Of a DNA stretch of 64,000 nucleotides, positions 63,943 through 64,000 are shown in pieces. Under the pieces are notes generated by a model. It ran no database searches. It was not told the origin of the DNA and saw only the letters and a list, made by a program, of their open reading frames with translations. Made by a program: the position numbers and the translations under genes. The first letter of the stretch is position 1; the number at the start of each line of letters is the position of its first letter. Where the stretch lies: contig PZPC01000007.1 of the NCBI GenBank assembly GCA_003045895.1, forward strand, positions 1 to 64,000, in the 5' to 3' direction. This DNA is from Bacteroidota bacterium (GTDB lineage Bacteria; Bacteroidota; Bacteroidia; Chitinophagales; Saprospiraceae).

Positions 63943-64000
63943 AGCAACTGGAATAGTTCAAAAATAAAGAAAAACAGCACCTTCGTTTCCGATTACTATA

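Overview
The window comes from a Bacteroidota chromosome, most likely a member of the Saprospiria (Saprospiraceae/Lewinellaceae type). This placement is inferred from gene content: several very large secreted proteins with type IX secretion (T9SS) C-terminal sorting domains, SprB-type repeats and a gliding-motility-associated C-terminal domain, a SusC/SusD pair, a DUF1800/DUF1501 pair, and the exbD-exbD-tonB-folC gene order. Genes are moderately GC-rich. One short AT-rich island (about 17.36-18.63 kb) differs sharply from its surroundings. I see no rRNA, tRNA, CRISPR array, transposase or integrase.

Layout. 0.2-9.8 kb: one giant secreted protein (sugar dehydrogenase-like domain, dihaem cytochrome-like region, PA14, five L-type-lectin-like domains alternating with SprB-like repeats). 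9.8-11.5 kb: a CHAD-domain protein, a 45-residue one-helix micro-ORF and a convergent membrane protein of the PycTM/DUF5706 family. 11.5-12.0 kb: a GC-rich intergenic element ending in a near-perfect 24-bp hairpin. 12.0-15.3 kb: DUF1800 and DUF1501 proteins. 15.3-19.1 kb: a CTTTGTG-rich repeat region, moeA, a Dabb-domain lipoprotein, a frameshifted AT-rich lipoprotein gene with a heptanucleotide tract, and a decayed second Dabb copy. 19.1-26.3 kb: malic enzyme, GNAT, NTF2-like, Uma2 and a Calx-beta T9SS protein.

26.3-34.0 kb is a seven-gene minus-strand cluster for tryptophan breakdown by the kynurenine route: tryptophan 2,3-dioxygenase, aminomuconate semialdehyde dehydrogenase, 3-hydroxyanthranilate dioxygenase, ACMS decarboxylase, kynureninase, kynurenine 3-monooxygenase and a RidA-type candidate aminomuconate deaminase. 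Only the formamidase step is missing locally. ACMS decarboxylase plus the dehydrogenase points to catabolism rather than NAD synthesis.

34.1-56.3 kb is a glycan-use region. It starts with an outer-membrane protein gene cut by one in-frame amber codon and an AraC regulator. It continues with SusC/SusD, two large LamG-containing T9SS proteins, two GH130 proteins, a complete ABC sugar importer (two permeases, ATPase, convergent solute-binding lipoprotein) and a lipoprotein resembling (alpha/alpha)6 glycosidases. The inferred logic is outer-membrane capture by SusCD, ABC import, and cytoplasmic phosphorolysis of a manno-oligosaccharide by the GH130 enzymes. An ABC sugar importer in a SusCD locus is unusual for this phylum. 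The AraC/susC intergenic region carries two direct repeats exactly 21 bp apart, a plausible AraC operator.

56.4-63.9 kb: a gliding-motility C-terminal domain protein with SprB repeats, a flavin amine oxidase with a small outer-membrane-like partner, and the folC/tonB/exbD/exbD operon whose exbB probably lies just past the right edge.
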